DNA from: Hyphomicrobiales bacterium
Lineage (GTDB): Bacteria > Pseudomonadota > Alphaproteobacteria > Rhizobiales > Methylopilaceae
Assembly: GCA_022842205.1 (NCBI GenBank)
Contig: JALHQA010000001.1
Location: 310,001-374,000, forward strand
Direction: 5' to 3'
Length of the DNA: 64,000 nt
Part shown: positions 40,868 through 55,519 of the stretch, piece by piece
Layout of the letters: every line of letters starts with the position of its first letter
Position numbering within the stretch: position 1 is the stretch's first letter
Translations under genes and position numbers: made by a program
The notes under the pieces: model-generated
The model's database searches: none
Seen by the model: the letters and a program-made list of their open reading frames with translations, nothing else
What the model was told of the DNA's origin: nothing

Positions 40868-42781
40868 CTAAGGGCTCGCCCAGTTCTCGCCGGCGATGGC
40901 GTTCGCGCGGAGATATTCCAGCACGCGCTCGGCAAGCGCCTCCGCATCGGCCTCCAGGGTCTTCAGATGAAGATCGGGATTCTGCGGCGCCTCATAGGGC
41001 GAGGAAATGCCGGTGAAATTGGGTATCTCGCCCGTCCGGGCGCGGGCGTAGAGACCCTTGGGATCGCGCCTGATGCACTCCTCGACCGGCGTGTCGACGA
41101 AGACCTCGATGAACTCGCCATCGTCGACGATGGACCGCACGAAATCGCGCTCACGCTTGTAGGGAGAGATGAAGGAGCACAGCACTATCAGGCCGGCATC
41201 GACGAACAGCTTGGCGACCTCGCCGACACGGCGGATGTTCTCATGCCGGTCTTCCTCGGTGAAGCCGAGATCGCTGTTCAGCCCGTGGCGGAGATTGTCG
41301 CCGTCAAGCATATAGGTATGGTGGCCGCTGGCCGTGAGCTTGCGTTCGATCAGACGGGCAATCGACGATTTGCCGGAGCCGGACAGGCCGGTGAACCAGA
41401 GGATGACCGGCTTTTGGTATTTGTTGCCGGCGCGCGTCGCCTTGTCGACCGCGAGCGTTTCGCGATGGACGTTGGTGGCGCGGCGCAGCGAGCGCACGAC
41501 CATGCCGGCGGCCGCCGTCTCGTTGGTCAGGCGATCGACCAGGATAAACGCGCCGGTGCCGCGGTTTTCCTCATAAGGATCGACGGCTATCGAGGTCGCG
41601 GTGCGGATTTCGACCTCGGCGATCTCGTTCAGCCCGAGATCGCGGCCCTCGACCTGCGCAAGCGTATTGACGTCGATCTTGTGCGAAAGGGCGCTGACGG
41701 TGGCGGGCACCCAGCGCGTGCCGATGCGCATGAAATAGGACCGGCCGGGCGTGAGCTTCGTTTCGCTCATCCAGATGACGTGGGCGGAGATGGCGTCTGT
41801 GACGTCCGGGCGGTCCTTGGGATCGGACAGCACGTCGCCGCGGGCGATGTCGAGTTCCTCGGCCAGAACGAGCGTGACGGCGTCCTGCGCGACCGCTTCC
41901 GGCAGATCGCCGTCGGCCGTAACGATGCGTGTGACTTTCGTCGTGCGTCCGGACGCGGCGACCGTGATGTCGTCGCCGGCGCGAATGCGGCCGGAGGCAA
42001 GCGTGCCGGCGAAGCCGCGGAAATTCAGATCGGGCCGGTTGACCCACTGCACCGGGAAGCGGAATGGCGCCTGGCCGAGCTTGCTGCCGACCTCGACCGT
42101 TTCGAGATGCTCGATAAGACTCTTGCCGCGATACCACGGCGTGTTCGGCGAAAGCGCGGTGACATTGTCGCCGAACCGCGCGGACAGCGGGATCGGCAGG
42201 ATCGAGGTGAAGCCGAGATTGGCGGCGAAGGCCGAAAAGTCCGCGACAATGCGCTGGAACAGCTTCTCGTCATACTCCATCAGATCGATCTTGTTGATCG
42301 CAAGAACGACATTCTTCACGCCGAGCAGCGAGCAGATGAAGGCGTGGCGCTTGGTCTGTACGAGAACGCCCTTGCGCGCGTCGATAAGAATGATGGCAAG
42401 ATCGGCCGTCGAGGCGCCGGTCGCCATGTTGCGGGTGTATTGCTCGTGGCCGGGCGTATCGGCAACGATGAAGCTGCGCCTGGGCGTCGCGAAGAAGCGG
42501 TAGGCAACGTCGATCGTGATGCCCTGCTCGCGCTCGGCCTCAAGGCCGTCGACGAGGAGCGCGAAATCGATGTCCTCGCCGGTCGTGCCGTGCTTCTTCG
42601 AATCCTTTTCCAGCGTGGTGAGCTGGTCCTCGAAAATGGTCTTGGATTCGTAAAGCAGGCGCCCGATCAGCGTCGACTTGCCGTCGTCCACCGAGCCGCA
42701 GGTGATGAAGCGCAGAAGATTGCCGTCGCCGGCGGCGGGCGCGGCGGACAATGCGATGCGTTCGGCGAGCGCGGCGTCCAT
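40868..42781 (-). CDS. cysNC: Bifunctional sulfate adenylyltransferase subunit 1/APS kinase (CysN-CysC)
   Basis: A 637-residue fusion. The N-terminal part is the GTPase CysN that drives ATP sulfurylase (Walker A '[15 protein letters not shown]' near residue 30, '[12 protein letters not shown]', 'INKIDLM'), and the C-terminal part (about 440-635) is APS kinase ('[17 protein letters not shown]', with the later '[14 protein letters not shown]' loop). Together with CysD it makes APS and PAPS from sulfate for cysteine synthesis and sulfation. Its start overlaps the cysD stop (ATGA). The reducing genes cysH/cysI are not in this window. Confidence 0.95.
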   Translation of the reverse strand: MDAALAERIALSAAPAAGDGNLLRFITCGSVDDGKSTLIGRLLYESKTIFEDQLTTLEKDSKKHGTTGEDIDFALLVDGLEAEREQGITIDVAYRFFATPRRSFIVADTPGHEQYTRNMATGASTADLAIILIDARKGVLVQTKRHAFICSLLGVKNVVLAINKIDLMEYDEKLFQRIVADFSAFAANLGFTSILPIPLSARFGDNVTALSPNTPWYRGKSLIEHLETVEVGSKLGQAPFRFPVQWVNRPDLNFRGFAGTLASGRIRAGDDITVAASGRTTKVTRIVTADGDLPEAVAQDAVTLVLAEELDIARGDVLSDPKDRPDVTDAISAHVIWMSETKLTPGRSYFMRIGTRWVPATVSALSHKIDVNTLAQVEGRDLGLNEIAEVEIRTATSIAVDPYEENRGTGAFILVDRLTNETAAAGMVVRSLRRATNVHRETLAVDKATRAGNKYQKPVILWFTGLSGSGKSSIARLIERKLTASGHHTYMLDGDNLRHGLNSDLGFTEEDRHENIRRVGEVAKLFVDAGLIVLCSFISPYKRERDFVRSIVDDGEFIEVFVDTPVEECIRRDPKGLYARARTGEIPNFTGISSPYEAPQNPDLHLKTLEADAEALAERVLEYLRANAIAGENWASP

Positions 42782-43677
42782 CAGAAATACCCCTCGCGCT
42801 TTTTCTTTTCCATCGACGCGCTCTCGTCGCTGTCGATCAGGCGGCCCTGGCGTTCGGATGTGCGCGCCAGCATCATTTCCTCGACGATGTCGTCGAGCGT
42901 CGCGGCCTCGCTCTCGATGGCGCCGGTCAGGGGATAGCAGCCGAGCGTGCGGAAGCGCACGAGCTTCATCTCCGGCGTCTCGCCCGGCTCCAGCGGCAGC
43001 CGTTCGTCATCGACCATGATCCAGGTGCCGGAACGCTTCACCACCGGGCGCTCCTTGGCGAAATAGAGCGGCACGATCGGGATGTTCTCCGCCTCGATGT
43101 ATTGCCAGATGTCGAGCTCGGTCCAGTTCGAGATCGGGAAGACGCGGATCGACTCGCCCTGCTTGATGCGGGTGTTGAACAGGTTCCAGAGTTCGGGACG
43201 CTGGCCGCGCGGATCCCACGCATGATTGGCGTTGCGGAACGAGAAGATGCGCTCCTTGGCGCGGCTCTTTTCCTCGTCGCGCCGCGCGCCGCCGAAAGCT
43301 GCGTCGAAGCCGTACTTGTCGAGCGCCTGCTTCAGGCCCTCGGTCTTCATGACATTGGTATGGACCTGCGAACCCGAGGTGATCGGATTGATGCCGCGCC
43401 GGACGCCGTCCTCATTGATATGGACGATGAGGTCGAAGCCGTAGCGCTTCGCCATCTCGCTGCGAAACGCGATCATCTCCTTGAACTTCCACGTCGTGTC
43501 GACGTGCATGAAGGGAAACGGCGGCTTGCCCGGATAGAACGCCTTCATGGCGAGATGCATCATCACGCTCGAATCCTTGCCGATCGAATAGAGCATGACC
43601 GGGTTCGAGAATTCGGCCGCGACCTCGCGCATGATGGCGATGGATTCGGCTTCGAGGCGTTTCAGATGGGCGTGCAC
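42781..43677 (-). CDS. cysD: Sulfate adenylyltransferase subunit 2 (CysD)
   Basis: The catalytic ATP sulfurylase subunit of 298 residues from the GTG at 43677; a TTG at 43689 is a longer alternative. PAPS-reductase/ATP-pyrophosphatase family motifs are clear: '[19 protein letters not shown]' (PP-loop near residue 33), '[12 protein letters not shown]', '[14 protein letters not shown]' and the closing '[10 protein letters not shown]'. It works as a heterodimer with CysN. The upstream region (43678-43841) is AT-rich with a palindromic GTAC motif near 43755-43770 and could hold a promoter; no clear Cys-regulator site was recognised. Confidence 0.94.
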   Translation of the reverse strand: MHAHLKRLEAESIAIMREVAAEFSNPVMLYSIGKDSSVMMHLAMKAFYPGKPPFPFMHVDTTWKFKEMIAFRSEMAKRYGFDLIVHINEDGVRRGINPITSGSQVHTNVMKTEGLKQALDKYGFDAAFGGARRDEEKSRAKERIFSFRNANHAWDPRGQRPELWNLFNTRIKQGESIRVFPISNWTELDIWQYIEAENIPIVPLYFAKERPVVKRSGTWIMVDDERLPLEPGETPEMKLVRFRTLGCYPLTGAIESEAATLDDIVEEMMLARTSERQGRLIDSDESASMEKKKREGYF

Positions 43678-43841
43678 GCGGCAATCCAAGGCTGCAGATC
43701 GAGCCGTGGATGTAGATCAGTCTGGCACTACATGCAATGGGAGGATAATTCCATATTGTACTTTTTGTACGCGTATTTTCTAGTTTTATGGAGTTGGATC
43801 AATAGGTTCATCCGTCTTCCGGTGCCCGCTCTGCGACAAAT

Positions 43842-45739
43842 CTAGCCGCCGCCGCGCCGCTCGAGGATGACCGTCGAGAGCGGCGGTAAAGTGAGCATCA
43901 GCGAACACGGGCGCGCATGGCTTTCGACCGGATCGGCGAACAGACCGCCCTGGTTGCCCATATTCGAGCCGTCGTAGATGGCGGCGTCGGTGTTGAGTGC
44001 TTCGCGGTAGAAGCCGGGCAAGGGCACACCGATTCGGTATCCGGTGCGGGGCACCGGCGTGAAATTGCAAACGACGACCGCGATGTCGCCTTCCTTCTCG
44101 CCCTTGCGCAGCCAGGCGATGACGCTGTTGTCGCTGTCGTCCGACAGGATCCACTCGAAGCCGGAGTGCTCGCAGTCGCGCTCATGCAGCGCGGGGATTT
44201 CGCGATAGACGCGGTTGAGATCGCGCACCAGCTTCTGCACGCCGGCATGCACGGGATATTGCAGGACATGCCAGTCGAGCGAGGCGTTGTGGTTCCACTC
44301 GCCGACCTGGCCGAACTCGCAGCCCATGAAGAGCAGCTTCTTGCCGGGATGCCCCCACATGAAGCCGAGATAGGCGCGCAGATTGGCAAACCGCTGCCAC
44401 TCATCGCCCGGCATGCGGCCGAGCAGCGAGCCTTTGCCGTGCACGACCTCGTCGTGGCTGATCGGCAGGATGAAGTTTTCGGTGAATGCGTACAGGAGAC
44501 CGAATGTCAGGTCGTTATGGTGATAGCGGCGATGGATCGGATCCTGCTGCACGTAGCGCAGCGTATCGTGCATCCAGCCCATGTTCCATTTGAAGCCGAA
44601 GCCAAGGCCACCGGCATAGGTCGGATGCGAAACGCCGGGCCATGCGGTCGATTCTTCCGCGACCGTAATCACGCCCGGCGCGACGCCATAGGCGGTCTCG
44701 TTCATGCGGCGCAGGAAATCGATGGCCTCGATGTTCTCGTTGCCGCCATAGCGGTTCGGCACCCATTCGCCGGATTTCCGCGAATAGTCGAGATAGAGCA
44801 TCGACGCGACGGCATCCACGCGCAACCCGTCGAGATGATATTTTTCGAGCCAGAAACGCGCATTTGCGACGAGAAACGTCGCGACCTCCGCCCGCCCGAA
44901 ATTGTAGATGTAGGTACCCCAGTCCTGATGGAAACCCTGCCTTGGGTCCGCATGCTCGTAGAGATGCGTGCCGTCGAACCGGCCGAGGCCGTGGCCGTCG
45001 ATTGGGAAATGCCCCGGCACCCAATCGAGCAGAACGCCGATGCCGTTCCTGTGCGCGGTTTCCATGAAATCCTTGAAGTCGGCGGGCGATCCATACCGGC
45101 TCGTCGGTGCAAACAGCGAGACCGGCTGATAGCCCCACGAACCGTCGAACGGAAACTCCATGATCGGGAGAAGTTCGATATGGGAGAAGCCCATGTCCTT
45201 CACATAAAGAATGAGCTTTTCAGACAGCTCGCGATAGGACAGCGGCTGGTTGTTCTCGCCCCGCATCCACGAGCCGAGATGCACCTCGTAGATCGAGATC
45301 GGCTTCTTGCGCGGATCGCCCTGCGACCGGGCGTCGATCCAGTCCTGATCGTTCCACTGAAAATCCGGCTCGCCGTGAAGTACGGACGCCGTCTCTGGCC
45401 GGATCTGCCCGGCGAACGCAACGGGGTCTGCCTTCAGGGGAAGAAGATGACCGTCCGGGCCCTCGATCTCCAGCTTGTAGTGCTCGCCGGCCTTGAGGCC
45501 GGGGATGAACTTTTCCCACACGCCGCTGTCGCCGCGATGGTTCATGACATGGGCGCGGCCGTCCCAATTGTTGAAATCGCCGACCACGCTGACACGGCGC
45601 GCATTCGGCGCCCACACGGCAAAGACGAACCCCGCCTGCCCGTCGCGCTCGACGGCATGCGCGCCGAGCACCCGGTACGGCGCATCGGAACCCATGTGGG
45701 TTATGCGCCACAAATCCTGATCGGGGATCACGCCATGCA

Positions 45740-45740
<1 letters not shown>
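43842..45740 (-). CDS. glgB: 1,4-alpha-glucan branching enzyme GlgB
   Basis: Cytoplasmic enzyme of 632 residues that cuts alpha-1,4 chains and reattaches them as alpha-1,6 branches. A CBM48 domain (about 20-120, '[23 protein letters not shown]' in part) precedes the GH13 barrel. The nucleophile Asp is in '[15 protein letters not shown]', the acid Glu in '[12 protein letters not shown]', and the third residue in '[12 protein letters not shown]'. It is about 100 residues shorter than E. coli GlgB because it lacks the extra N-terminal domain. It overlaps treS by one base and is the last gene of the glgX-malQ-glgE-treS-glgB series. Confidence 0.95.
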
Positions 45741-49006
<3,266 letters not shown>

Positions 49007-49014
49007 GGTTGGCT

Positions 49015-51003
49015 CTATGGGGCGGGCGGGATCAGCCGCCAGATGAGAACGGGACGTTCAATCGGGTCGAGGGCTACGGTCTGCACTTTGCCATGGAGGG
49101 TGAAGCGCGAATCGTGAAGCAAATCCTGGGCCTCGATTTTGGCATTGTCGGGGAGACCGAACTCCCAGAGCGGAATTTCAAGGCTGGCGTCCTGGCGGTT
49201 GTGCGAATCGAGATTGACGATGACGACGACGCAATTCTTGCGGTCAGGGGTGAGCCGGGCATAGGCGAGGATGGCGTCGTTCCAGGCGTTGAGGAACAGG
49301 ATGTTGCGGAAATCCTGGAGCGCCGGATTTTCGCGGCGGATGCGGTTCAGCGCGGCGATGTGCGGCCGGATATTGCCGGGCCGGTTCCAGTCCCAGGCCC
49401 GGATCTCGTATTTCTCGGAATCGAGATATTCCTCCTTGCCGGGGATTGGCTTCGCCTCGCACAGCTCAAAGCCGGAATACAGACCCCAGGCGCCGGAGAG
49501 CGTGGCGGCGAGCGTGGAGCGCGCGATGAAGCCGGCGCGGCCAGACGTCTGCAAGGGGACCGGGTTGATATCCGGTGTATTGACGAAGAAATTCGGCCGG
49601 TAGTACTCGCCCATCTCTCCCGCGAGCTCGGTCGAGTACGCCGTCAGTTCGGTCTTGGTGTTGCGCCAGGTGAAATAGGTGTAGCTCTGCTGGAAGCCGA
49701 TCTTCGCCAGCGCGCGCATCATCTTCGGACGCGTGAACGCCTCGGCGAGGAAGATGGCGTCCGGGTACAGGAGATTGACCTCGCGGATCATCCACTTCCA
49801 GAACGGCAGCGGCTTGGTGTGCGGATTGTCGACGCGGAAGATCCTTACGCCTTCCTTCGCCCAGAGCAGAACCACATCGCGCAGCGCGTACCACAGCGAG
49901 GGGAATGCGCCCCCGTTGTAGAAATCGACATTGACGATGTCCTCGTATTTTTTCGGCGGATTCTCGGCGAATTTAAGTGTGCCGTCCGGGCGCCAGTCGA
50001 ACCATTCCGGATGCTGCTTGATCCACGGATGATCGGGCGAACACTGGATGGCGAAATCAAGCGCGATTTCGAGGCCGTGTTCCTTCGCGGCTTTCACGAG
50101 ACGGCGGAAATCCTCGAACGTGCCGAGTTCCGGATGGATGGCGTCGTGACCGCCGTCCTCGGCGCCAATGGCATAGACGGAACCAGGATCGCCCCGCTCG
50201 GCCTTCAGCGAGTTGTTGCGGCCCTTGCGGTTCGTTCTGCCGATGGGGTGTATGGGTGGAAAGTAGAGAACGTCGAAGCCCATCGCCTGCACATAGGGGA
50301 GCTTTTTTATGACGTCGTCGAATGTGCCGTGGCGCGCGGGATCGTCCGACATCGAGCGCGGGAAAAGCTCGTACCATGACGAATAGCGCGCCGCGATGCG
50401 GTCGGAGATGACGACGAGCTCGCGATCATAGCGCGAGAGATTCGTGCGTTCCGCCGAATCCGACACCGCCTTCGCGGCAAACGGATCGAGCAACATGCCG
50501 AGTTGCTCGTCGGAGCCTCCCGCCGCCTTGCCGACGCGATCGAGAATGCGGTCCAGCACCGTGGTGCGTTTTGCGGCCTTGATGAGAAGGCCGACGCCTT
50601 CCTTGATCTCGCTGGTGACGATCTGGCCGGCGGCTTTCTTTTTCTGGACCTCGGACACCCAGGAGCCGAACACATCGCGCCAAGCTTCGATGGTAAAGAG
50701 ATAGCGCCCGTTCTTCGCGACCGGGAACGCGCCCTTCCAGCGATCGTTTTCGACAAACGACATCGGTGAACGGCGCCAGTCCTTCTCGTCCTCCGCGCGG
50801 TAGAGGACCTCGGCGCGAATGATGTCATGTCCGTCCGTGAAAATATCGGCCCAGACCTCGACCTCCTCGCCCATGACGCGCTTGACCGGCGTGCGGCCGC
50901 CGTCGATCTCCGGCCAGACATTTTCGATGATCACGCGCCCGGAGCCGTCCGGCGCGGCCATATCGCCGAGCGGCCTGAACGCCTGGGGAGCATTATCCTG
51001 CAT
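49015..51003 (-). CDS. glgE: Alpha-1,4-glucan:maltose-1-phosphate maltosyltransferase GlgE
   Basis: A GH13 enzyme of 662 residues that adds maltosyl units from maltose 1-phosphate to alpha-glucan. The N-terminal domain (about 1-110) is followed by the barrel, with nucleophile Asp in 'GVRIFRVDNPHTKPLPFW' and Glu in 'AIFLAEAFTRPKMM', and the GlgE pattern 'YYRPNFFVNTPDINP'. ATG at 51003 is used (a TTG lies one codon earlier); GAGGAAGG is 7 bases upstream. It depends on the TreS-Mak product next to it. The 79 bases to malQ contain no recognised signal. Confidence 0.95.
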   Translation of the reverse strand: MQDNAPQAFRPLGDMAAPDGSGRVIIENVWPEIDGGRTPVKRVMGEEVEVWADIFTDGHDIIRAEVLYRAEDEKDWRRSPMSFVENDRWKGAFPVAKNGRYLFTIEAWRDVFGSWVSEVQKKKAAGQIVTSEIKEGVGLLIKAAKRTTVLDRILDRVGKAAGGSDEQLGMLLDPFAAKAVSDSAERTNLSRYDRELVVISDRIAARYSSWYELFPRSMSDDPARHGTFDDVIKKLPYVQAMGFDVLYFPPIHPIGRTNRKGRNNSLKAERGDPGSVYAIGAEDGGHDAIHPELGTFEDFRRLVKAAKEHGLEIALDFAIQCSPDHPWIKQHPEWFDWRPDGTLKFAENPPKKYEDIVNVDFYNGGAFPSLWYALRDVVLLWAKEGVRIFRVDNPHTKPLPFWKWMIREVNLLYPDAIFLAEAFTRPKMMRALAKIGFQQSYTYFTWRNTKTELTAYSTELAGEMGEYYRPNFFVNTPDINPVPLQTSGRAGFIARSTLAATLSGAWGLYSGFELCEAKPIPGKEEYLDSEKYEIRAWDWNRPGNIRPHIAALNRIRRENPALQDFRNILFLNAWNDAILAYARLTPDRKNCVVVIVNLDSHNRQDASLEIPLWEFGLPDNAKIEAQDLLHDSRFTLHGKVQTVALDPIERPVLIWRLIPPAP

Positions 51004-51085
51004 CAAACGACCTTCCTCATCTTACGCAACGCCGACAGAAGGCATTCGGGTTTCACGGCGAGCATAAAGGCAAGATGTTGAGATT

Positions 51086-53167
51086 TCATGCCCGGCCCCG
51101 CCCCTCTCCGCGCATCAGCCCGGCCCAGCGGGCCAGCTGGCCGCCCGGCTTGGTTAATTCCTCAACGCTTTGCGACAAACGGCGGCGCCAGTTGGGATGT
51201 CCCTGCTCGATGCCCGGCAGATTGGCCTGATCGACCTCGTGTCCCGCGTCCTCGAACTGGATGGCGGTGAGGGCCGACGGCGCGCGGGCGATGAAACGCA
51301 CCGCGGCATCGAGCGGCGGCTCCGGCGGAACGGAGCCGTCGGACAGCCCCTCCTCGCGCAGAGCTTCGCAGAATTTCTGAACATCGTGGCGGCGGCCCGC
51401 GCGCTCGTTCTCGGCGCGCGCCGGATCGAACACATCGAGTTTCTCGCGCAGATCGATGTCGAGGCCGCGCCACCAGCCGCGCAAGGTCGGCAGATCGTGC
51501 GTCGTGAACACCGACATCGCCTCGCGTGGATATTCGCCCGGACGCTTGAAACGGCCATGCGCGCCGCGCTCGAAATACATGACGCGGTAGGACAGCAGCC
51601 CCGCATCCATGATGGCGTCGGAGAAACCTTCCGGCGCGGTGCCGAGGTCTTCCGCGATGACGAGGCATTTCGCACGATGGCTTTCGATGCGGAGCGATGC
51701 CAGCATCGCCTCGAACGGATAATGTATGTATGCGCCGTCCGGACCGCTCTTGCCTTCCGGAATGAGATAGAGACGCCGGAGTTGAAAAGCGTGGTCGATG
51801 CGGATCGCGCCGGCATGGCGCATATTGGCGGAAACGAGAGCGCGGAACGCCTTCAGCCCGTGCCGCTCCAGCGCGAACGGATCGAGTGGCGGAAGGCCCC
51901 AGTTCTGGCCCTGCGGGCCGAGCGGATCCGGCGGCGCGCCGACGGACAGCGTGTTCGAGAACTGATCGGAGGCGGCCCAGACCTCGGATCCGCCACGATC
52001 GCCGCCGACGGCAAGATCGCGGTACAGACCGATCCGCAGGCCGGATTTCTCGGCCTGAAACGCTGCCTGTGCAAGCTGGACATCCGCCACCCATTGCAGC
52101 CAGGCATGGAACGTCACGCGTTCGGCCTTCTCCTCGCGGAACCAGCCGACGACGTCGGAGTGCGGCGACCGGAACTCCGTCGGCCAATCACCCGGCCATA
52201 CGCGGCTTTCGGCGATGAAATGTTCGGACAGGGCTTCGAAGGTCGCGTGCAGTTCAAGCGGCTCGCCGCCGCCCTTCCTGAACTGCCTGAACTCGGCCGG
52301 AATCCCGCGGGCGATAAAGTCCTCGAACAGGAGGTCGAGCAGCGGGCGCTTGACATCCCACACCGCCTTGTAATCGACCAGCGGCGCTGCGCGAAGCGCC
52401 GCGATCTTGCGCCGGAAATCCGGATCTGCGGCGAGCGCGGAAGCACGGCTGCCGGAAAATCCCGGAACGGCCGATATGTCGATGTACAGACTTTCCAGGA
52501 AAAGACGGGAAGACGGCGAATAGGGCGAGTATTTCGAACGATCCGCGGCAAAAAGCGCGTGCAGCGGGCTAAGGCCGAGAAAATCGCCGCCAAGAGCGGC
52601 GCTACCGGCGGCGGCATCGCCGACATCGGAATATTCGCCGATGCCGAAATTGCGCGGCGACCGCAGTCCATAAACCTGCGTGACCGCGCCCCACAATTTA
52701 TCGCCGTGTGCCATGAACGCGGGTTCGTAACAGCGCGGTGGAGCGGAGATGATCGTCGACACCGAAACGGCATCGCCCGAACGAAGCACCAGTTCGTAGT
52801 AGCCCATGCCGAGCGGCGGCAGCAGGACATGGCCGTCCGCAAGCGGCGCGCGGCCCTCACGCGCCTCCCCTGCTTCGTTCGTCAATACCCATTCGGCGCC
52901 TTCGCCGGGAAGGCCGCAGCGCACCGATGTCGGCGTATCCGCAACCGCCACGATGAGCGGCGGGAGCGCAGCCTGCCGCAAGGCTTCCAGAATTCCTATG
53001 CTCTCGCGCGCTTCCTCGATCGTGCCGCTTTTCAGGCCAAAGCCTTCGAGCACATCGCGGCGCGCCAAGAGTGACGTTTCAATCCAGTTGCCATGCTGGT
53101 CGCGAAACCCCGGCGCCATGCCGCCAAGCTCGGCAAGACGTGCGGTCAGTTCGTGATGCTCACTCAT
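51086..53167 (-). CDS. malQ: 4-alpha-glucanotransferase (MalQ)
   Basis: A GH77 amylomaltase of 693 residues that rearranges short alpha-1,4 glucans and releases glucose. GH77 pattern regions seen are 'SKYSPYSPSSRLFLESLYID', 'DLAVGGDRGGSEVWAASDQFS', 'IRIDHAFQLRRLYLIPEG' with the catalytic Asp in RIDH, 'VIAEDLGTAPEG' with the Glu, and 'TTHDLPTLRGWWRG'. Its N-terminal extension before the barrel (about 1-170) is typical of the long MalQ class. It recycles glucans released by GlgX. Stop and glgX lie in the same short series (11 bases apart). Confidence 0.95.
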   Translation of the reverse strand: MSEHHELTARLAELGGMAPGFRDQHGNWIETSLLARRDVLEGFGLKSGTIEEARESIGILEALRQAALPPLIVAVADTPTSVRCGLPGEGAEWVLTNEAGEAREGRAPLADGHVLLPPLGMGYYELVLRSGDAVSVSTIISAPPRCYEPAFMAHGDKLWGAVTQVYGLRSPRNFGIGEYSDVGDAAAGSAALGGDFLGLSPLHALFAADRSKYSPYSPSSRLFLESLYIDISAVPGFSGSRASALAADPDFRRKIAALRAAPLVDYKAVWDVKRPLLDLLFEDFIARGIPAEFRQFRKGGGEPLELHATFEALSEHFIAESRVWPGDWPTEFRSPHSDVVGWFREEKAERVTFHAWLQWVADVQLAQAAFQAEKSGLRIGLYRDLAVGGDRGGSEVWAASDQFSNTLSVGAPPDPLGPQGQNWGLPPLDPFALERHGLKAFRALVSANMRHAGAIRIDHAFQLRRLYLIPEGKSGPDGAYIHYPFEAMLASLRIESHRAKCLVIAEDLGTAPEGFSDAIMDAGLLSYRVMYFERGAHGRFKRPGEYPREAMSVFTTHDLPTLRGWWRGLDIDLREKLDVFDPARAENERAGRRHDVQKFCEALREEGLSDGSVPPEPPLDAAVRFIARAPSALTAIQFEDAGHEVDQANLPGIEQGHPNWRRRLSQSVEELTKPGGQLARWAGLMRGEGRGRA

Positions 53168-53178
53168 GCCGGCCAGCC

Positions 53179-55275
53179 CTAACCCGCATGCTTGAACAGA
53201 ACGAGCGTGCGGCCGGGAACGGTGTACTGCCCCCCCGGCTCAAGGACCGGCGCATTGTCCTTCACCAGCCCTTCGTCGGCGCGCGTGTCGAACAGCACCG
53301 CCCATTTCGTGCAGGGGAAATCCGCCGGCAGATGAAAATCAACGGGATCGTGGAAGGCATTCAACATCAGCAGAAACCGGTGGCCGTCGGGTGAATCATT
53401 GCCGAACTGCATGGCAATGGTGCGGCGAAGCCCGTCATGCCAGTCTTCCGTCGTCATCTCGCGGCCTTCCGGCACGAGCCAGTAGATGTCCTTCAATCCG
53501 CTGCTGCCGGCCGCCGGAGCGCCGCTCATGAAGTTCTTCCGCCGGAAGGCGCGATATTCGCCGCGGATTTTCATGGCATTGGCGACGAACGTTTCCAGAC
53601 CGGGATCGAACGCGCGGCCCTCGCGCCAGTTGAGCCAGTTGGTCTCGTTGTCCTGCGCATAGGCATTGTTGTTGCCGTTCTGCGTACGTGACAGCTCGTC
53701 ACCCATCAGAAGCATCGGAACGCCCTGCGCGAAGATCAGCGTCGCGAGGAAATTGCGCTTCTGCCGCGCGCGGCGCCCGTTGATCTCGGGATCGGATGTC
53801 GGTCCTTCCGAGCCGTGGTTCCAGCTGAGATTGTGGCTGTGGCCGTCGCGGTTGTCTTCGCCGTTCGCCTCGTTGTGGCGGTCGTTGTAGGAAACGAGGT
53901 CCTGCAGCGTGAACCCGTCATGCGAGGTTATGAAATTCACCGACGCCCAGGGGTGGCGGCCCGAGGGCTCGTAGGTCTCGCGCGAACCTGTCAATACACG
54001 GCCGAGGGAGGGCAGCTGCGCTTCGTCGCCGCGCCAGAACGCGCGGACCGTGTCGCGGAACTGGTCGTTCCACTCGCTCCAGCGGTGAGGAAAATGCCCG
54101 ATGCGATATCCGCCCTCGCCGAGATCCCACGGCTCGGCGATGAGCTTCACGCGCGACAGGACGGGGTCTTGTCCGACGGCCTGAAGGAAACCGGACCGGC
54201 TGTTGAACTCGTACGGATCGCGCGCCAGCGAGGGTGCGAGATCGAAGCGGAAGCCGTCGATGTGATAGTGTTCCACCCAGTGGCGGAGAGAATCCAGCGC
54301 GAGCTGAAGAACGCGCGGATGCGACAGGTCGAGCGTATTGCCGGTGCCGGTCGAATCCCAGCAATGGCGCGGATCGTCTGGCGGGGCCTTGTAATAGACC
54401 TGATTGTCGATACCGCGGAAGGACAGCGTCGGACCCAGATGGTTGCCCTCGCAGGTGTGATTGTAGACGACGTCCATCAGCACTTCGATGCCGGCATCGT
54501 GGAGCGCGCGGATCGCGGCCTTGAAGCCGTTGACACCTTGGTCGCCGAGATAACGCGGCTCCGGCGCAAAATAGCCGAGCGTCGAATAGCCCCAATAGTT
54601 CTTGAGGTTTTTCTCGACGAGAAAACGGTCATCCACGAAGGCGTGGATCGGCAGGAGTTCGATGGCGGTGACGCCGATCTTGTGCAAATGCTCGATGACT
54701 TTCGGGTGGCTGAGCGCGGCGTAGGTACCGCGCGCGGCTTTCGGCACATCGGGATGGAGCTCCGTGAGGCCCTTCACATGCGCTTCATAGATCACCGTGT
54801 CGCGCCACGGCACGCGCGGATGACGATCCTCGCCCCAGAAATGCGCAGGCTCGTCGACCACGCATTTCGGCATGTAGCGAGCGCTATCGCGCCGGTCCAT
54901 CGTGAGATCCGCGCGCTGCGATCCGATGCGATAACCCCACATGGAATCGTGCCAGCGCAGCCGCCCCGAAAGCAGGTGCGCATAAGGGTCGATCAGCAGC
55001 TTGTGCGGATTGAAGCGGTGGCCATGGTTCGGATCATACGGGCCGTGAACGCGATAGCCGTAGAGCTGGCCGGGCGCGAGGCCATCGACATAGATGTGCC
55101 AGACGTGCTCGGTCTTGTGCGGCACGGCGATGCGCAGGCTTTCACGTTCGCCTTCCTTGTCGAACAGGCACAGCTCGACCCCTGTCGCGTGCTGCGAGAA
55201 CAGGGCGAAGTTGACGCCCTTGCCGTCATAGGAGGCGCCAAGAGGACTTGGCGCCCCTTCGGAAATGGAATGCAT
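53179..55275 (-). CDS. glgX: Glycogen debranching enzyme GlgX
   Basis: A GH13 isoamylase-type enzyme of 698 residues that removes alpha-1,6 branches from glycogen. A CBM48 domain (about 10-120, 'SPLGASYDGKGVNFALFSQHA') precedes the barrel; the nucleophile Asp is in 'GFRFDLAPSLARDPYEF', the Glu in 'LIAEPWDLGEGGYRIG', and the third Asp in 'FITSHDGFTLQDLVSYND'. The ATG at 55275 is chosen: the open frame runs 122 codons further upstream, but the added part has no homology and overlaps the divergent gene's start. It leads the five-gene glucan operon. Confidence 0.94.
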   Translation of the reverse strand: MHSISEGAPSPLGASYDGKGVNFALFSQHATGVELCLFDKEGERESLRIAVPHKTEHVWHIYVDGLAPGQLYGYRVHGPYDPNHGHRFNPHKLLIDPYAHLLSGRLRWHDSMWGYRIGSQRADLTMDRRDSARYMPKCVVDEPAHFWGEDRHPRVPWRDTVIYEAHVKGLTELHPDVPKAARGTYAALSHPKVIEHLHKIGVTAIELLPIHAFVDDRFLVEKNLKNYWGYSTLGYFAPEPRYLGDQGVNGFKAAIRALHDAGIEVLMDVVYNHTCEGNHLGPTLSFRGIDNQVYYKAPPDDPRHCWDSTGTGNTLDLSHPRVLQLALDSLRHWVEHYHIDGFRFDLAPSLARDPYEFNSRSGFLQAVGQDPVLSRVKLIAEPWDLGEGGYRIGHFPHRWSEWNDQFRDTVRAFWRGDEAQLPSLGRVLTGSRETYEPSGRHPWASVNFITSHDGFTLQDLVSYNDRHNEANGEDNRDGHSHNLSWNHGSEGPTSDPEINGRRARQKRNFLATLIFAQGVPMLLMGDELSRTQNGNNNAYAQDNETNWLNWREGRAFDPGLETFVANAMKIRGEYRAFRRKNFMSGAPAAGSSGLKDIYWLVPEGREMTTEDWHDGLRRTIAMQFGNDSPDGHRFLLMLNAFHDPVDFHLPADFPCTKWAVLFDTRADEGLVKDNAPVLEPGGQYTVPGRTLVLFKHAG

Positions 55276-55519
55276 GCGGTTCAGCCCCGGAACGGAAGAG
55301 GTCAGTGCACGAGCACTTCTTCCTAATGCCCGAGACCACCTGGAAGGTCCTGCCGCGTTCAAGGTTTTGCGCGCTCCGTGTTTGTCGTCCCGGATATAAG
55401 CACAGGCTGGGCCAGAGGGCCTATCCGGACCGACATTCTTAATTTCCGCTAACGCTTTAAACACCGTTTGCGGCGGATTTTCCCGCGCGCCGCCCGCCCG
55501 GCGGTAGAACACAGACGCA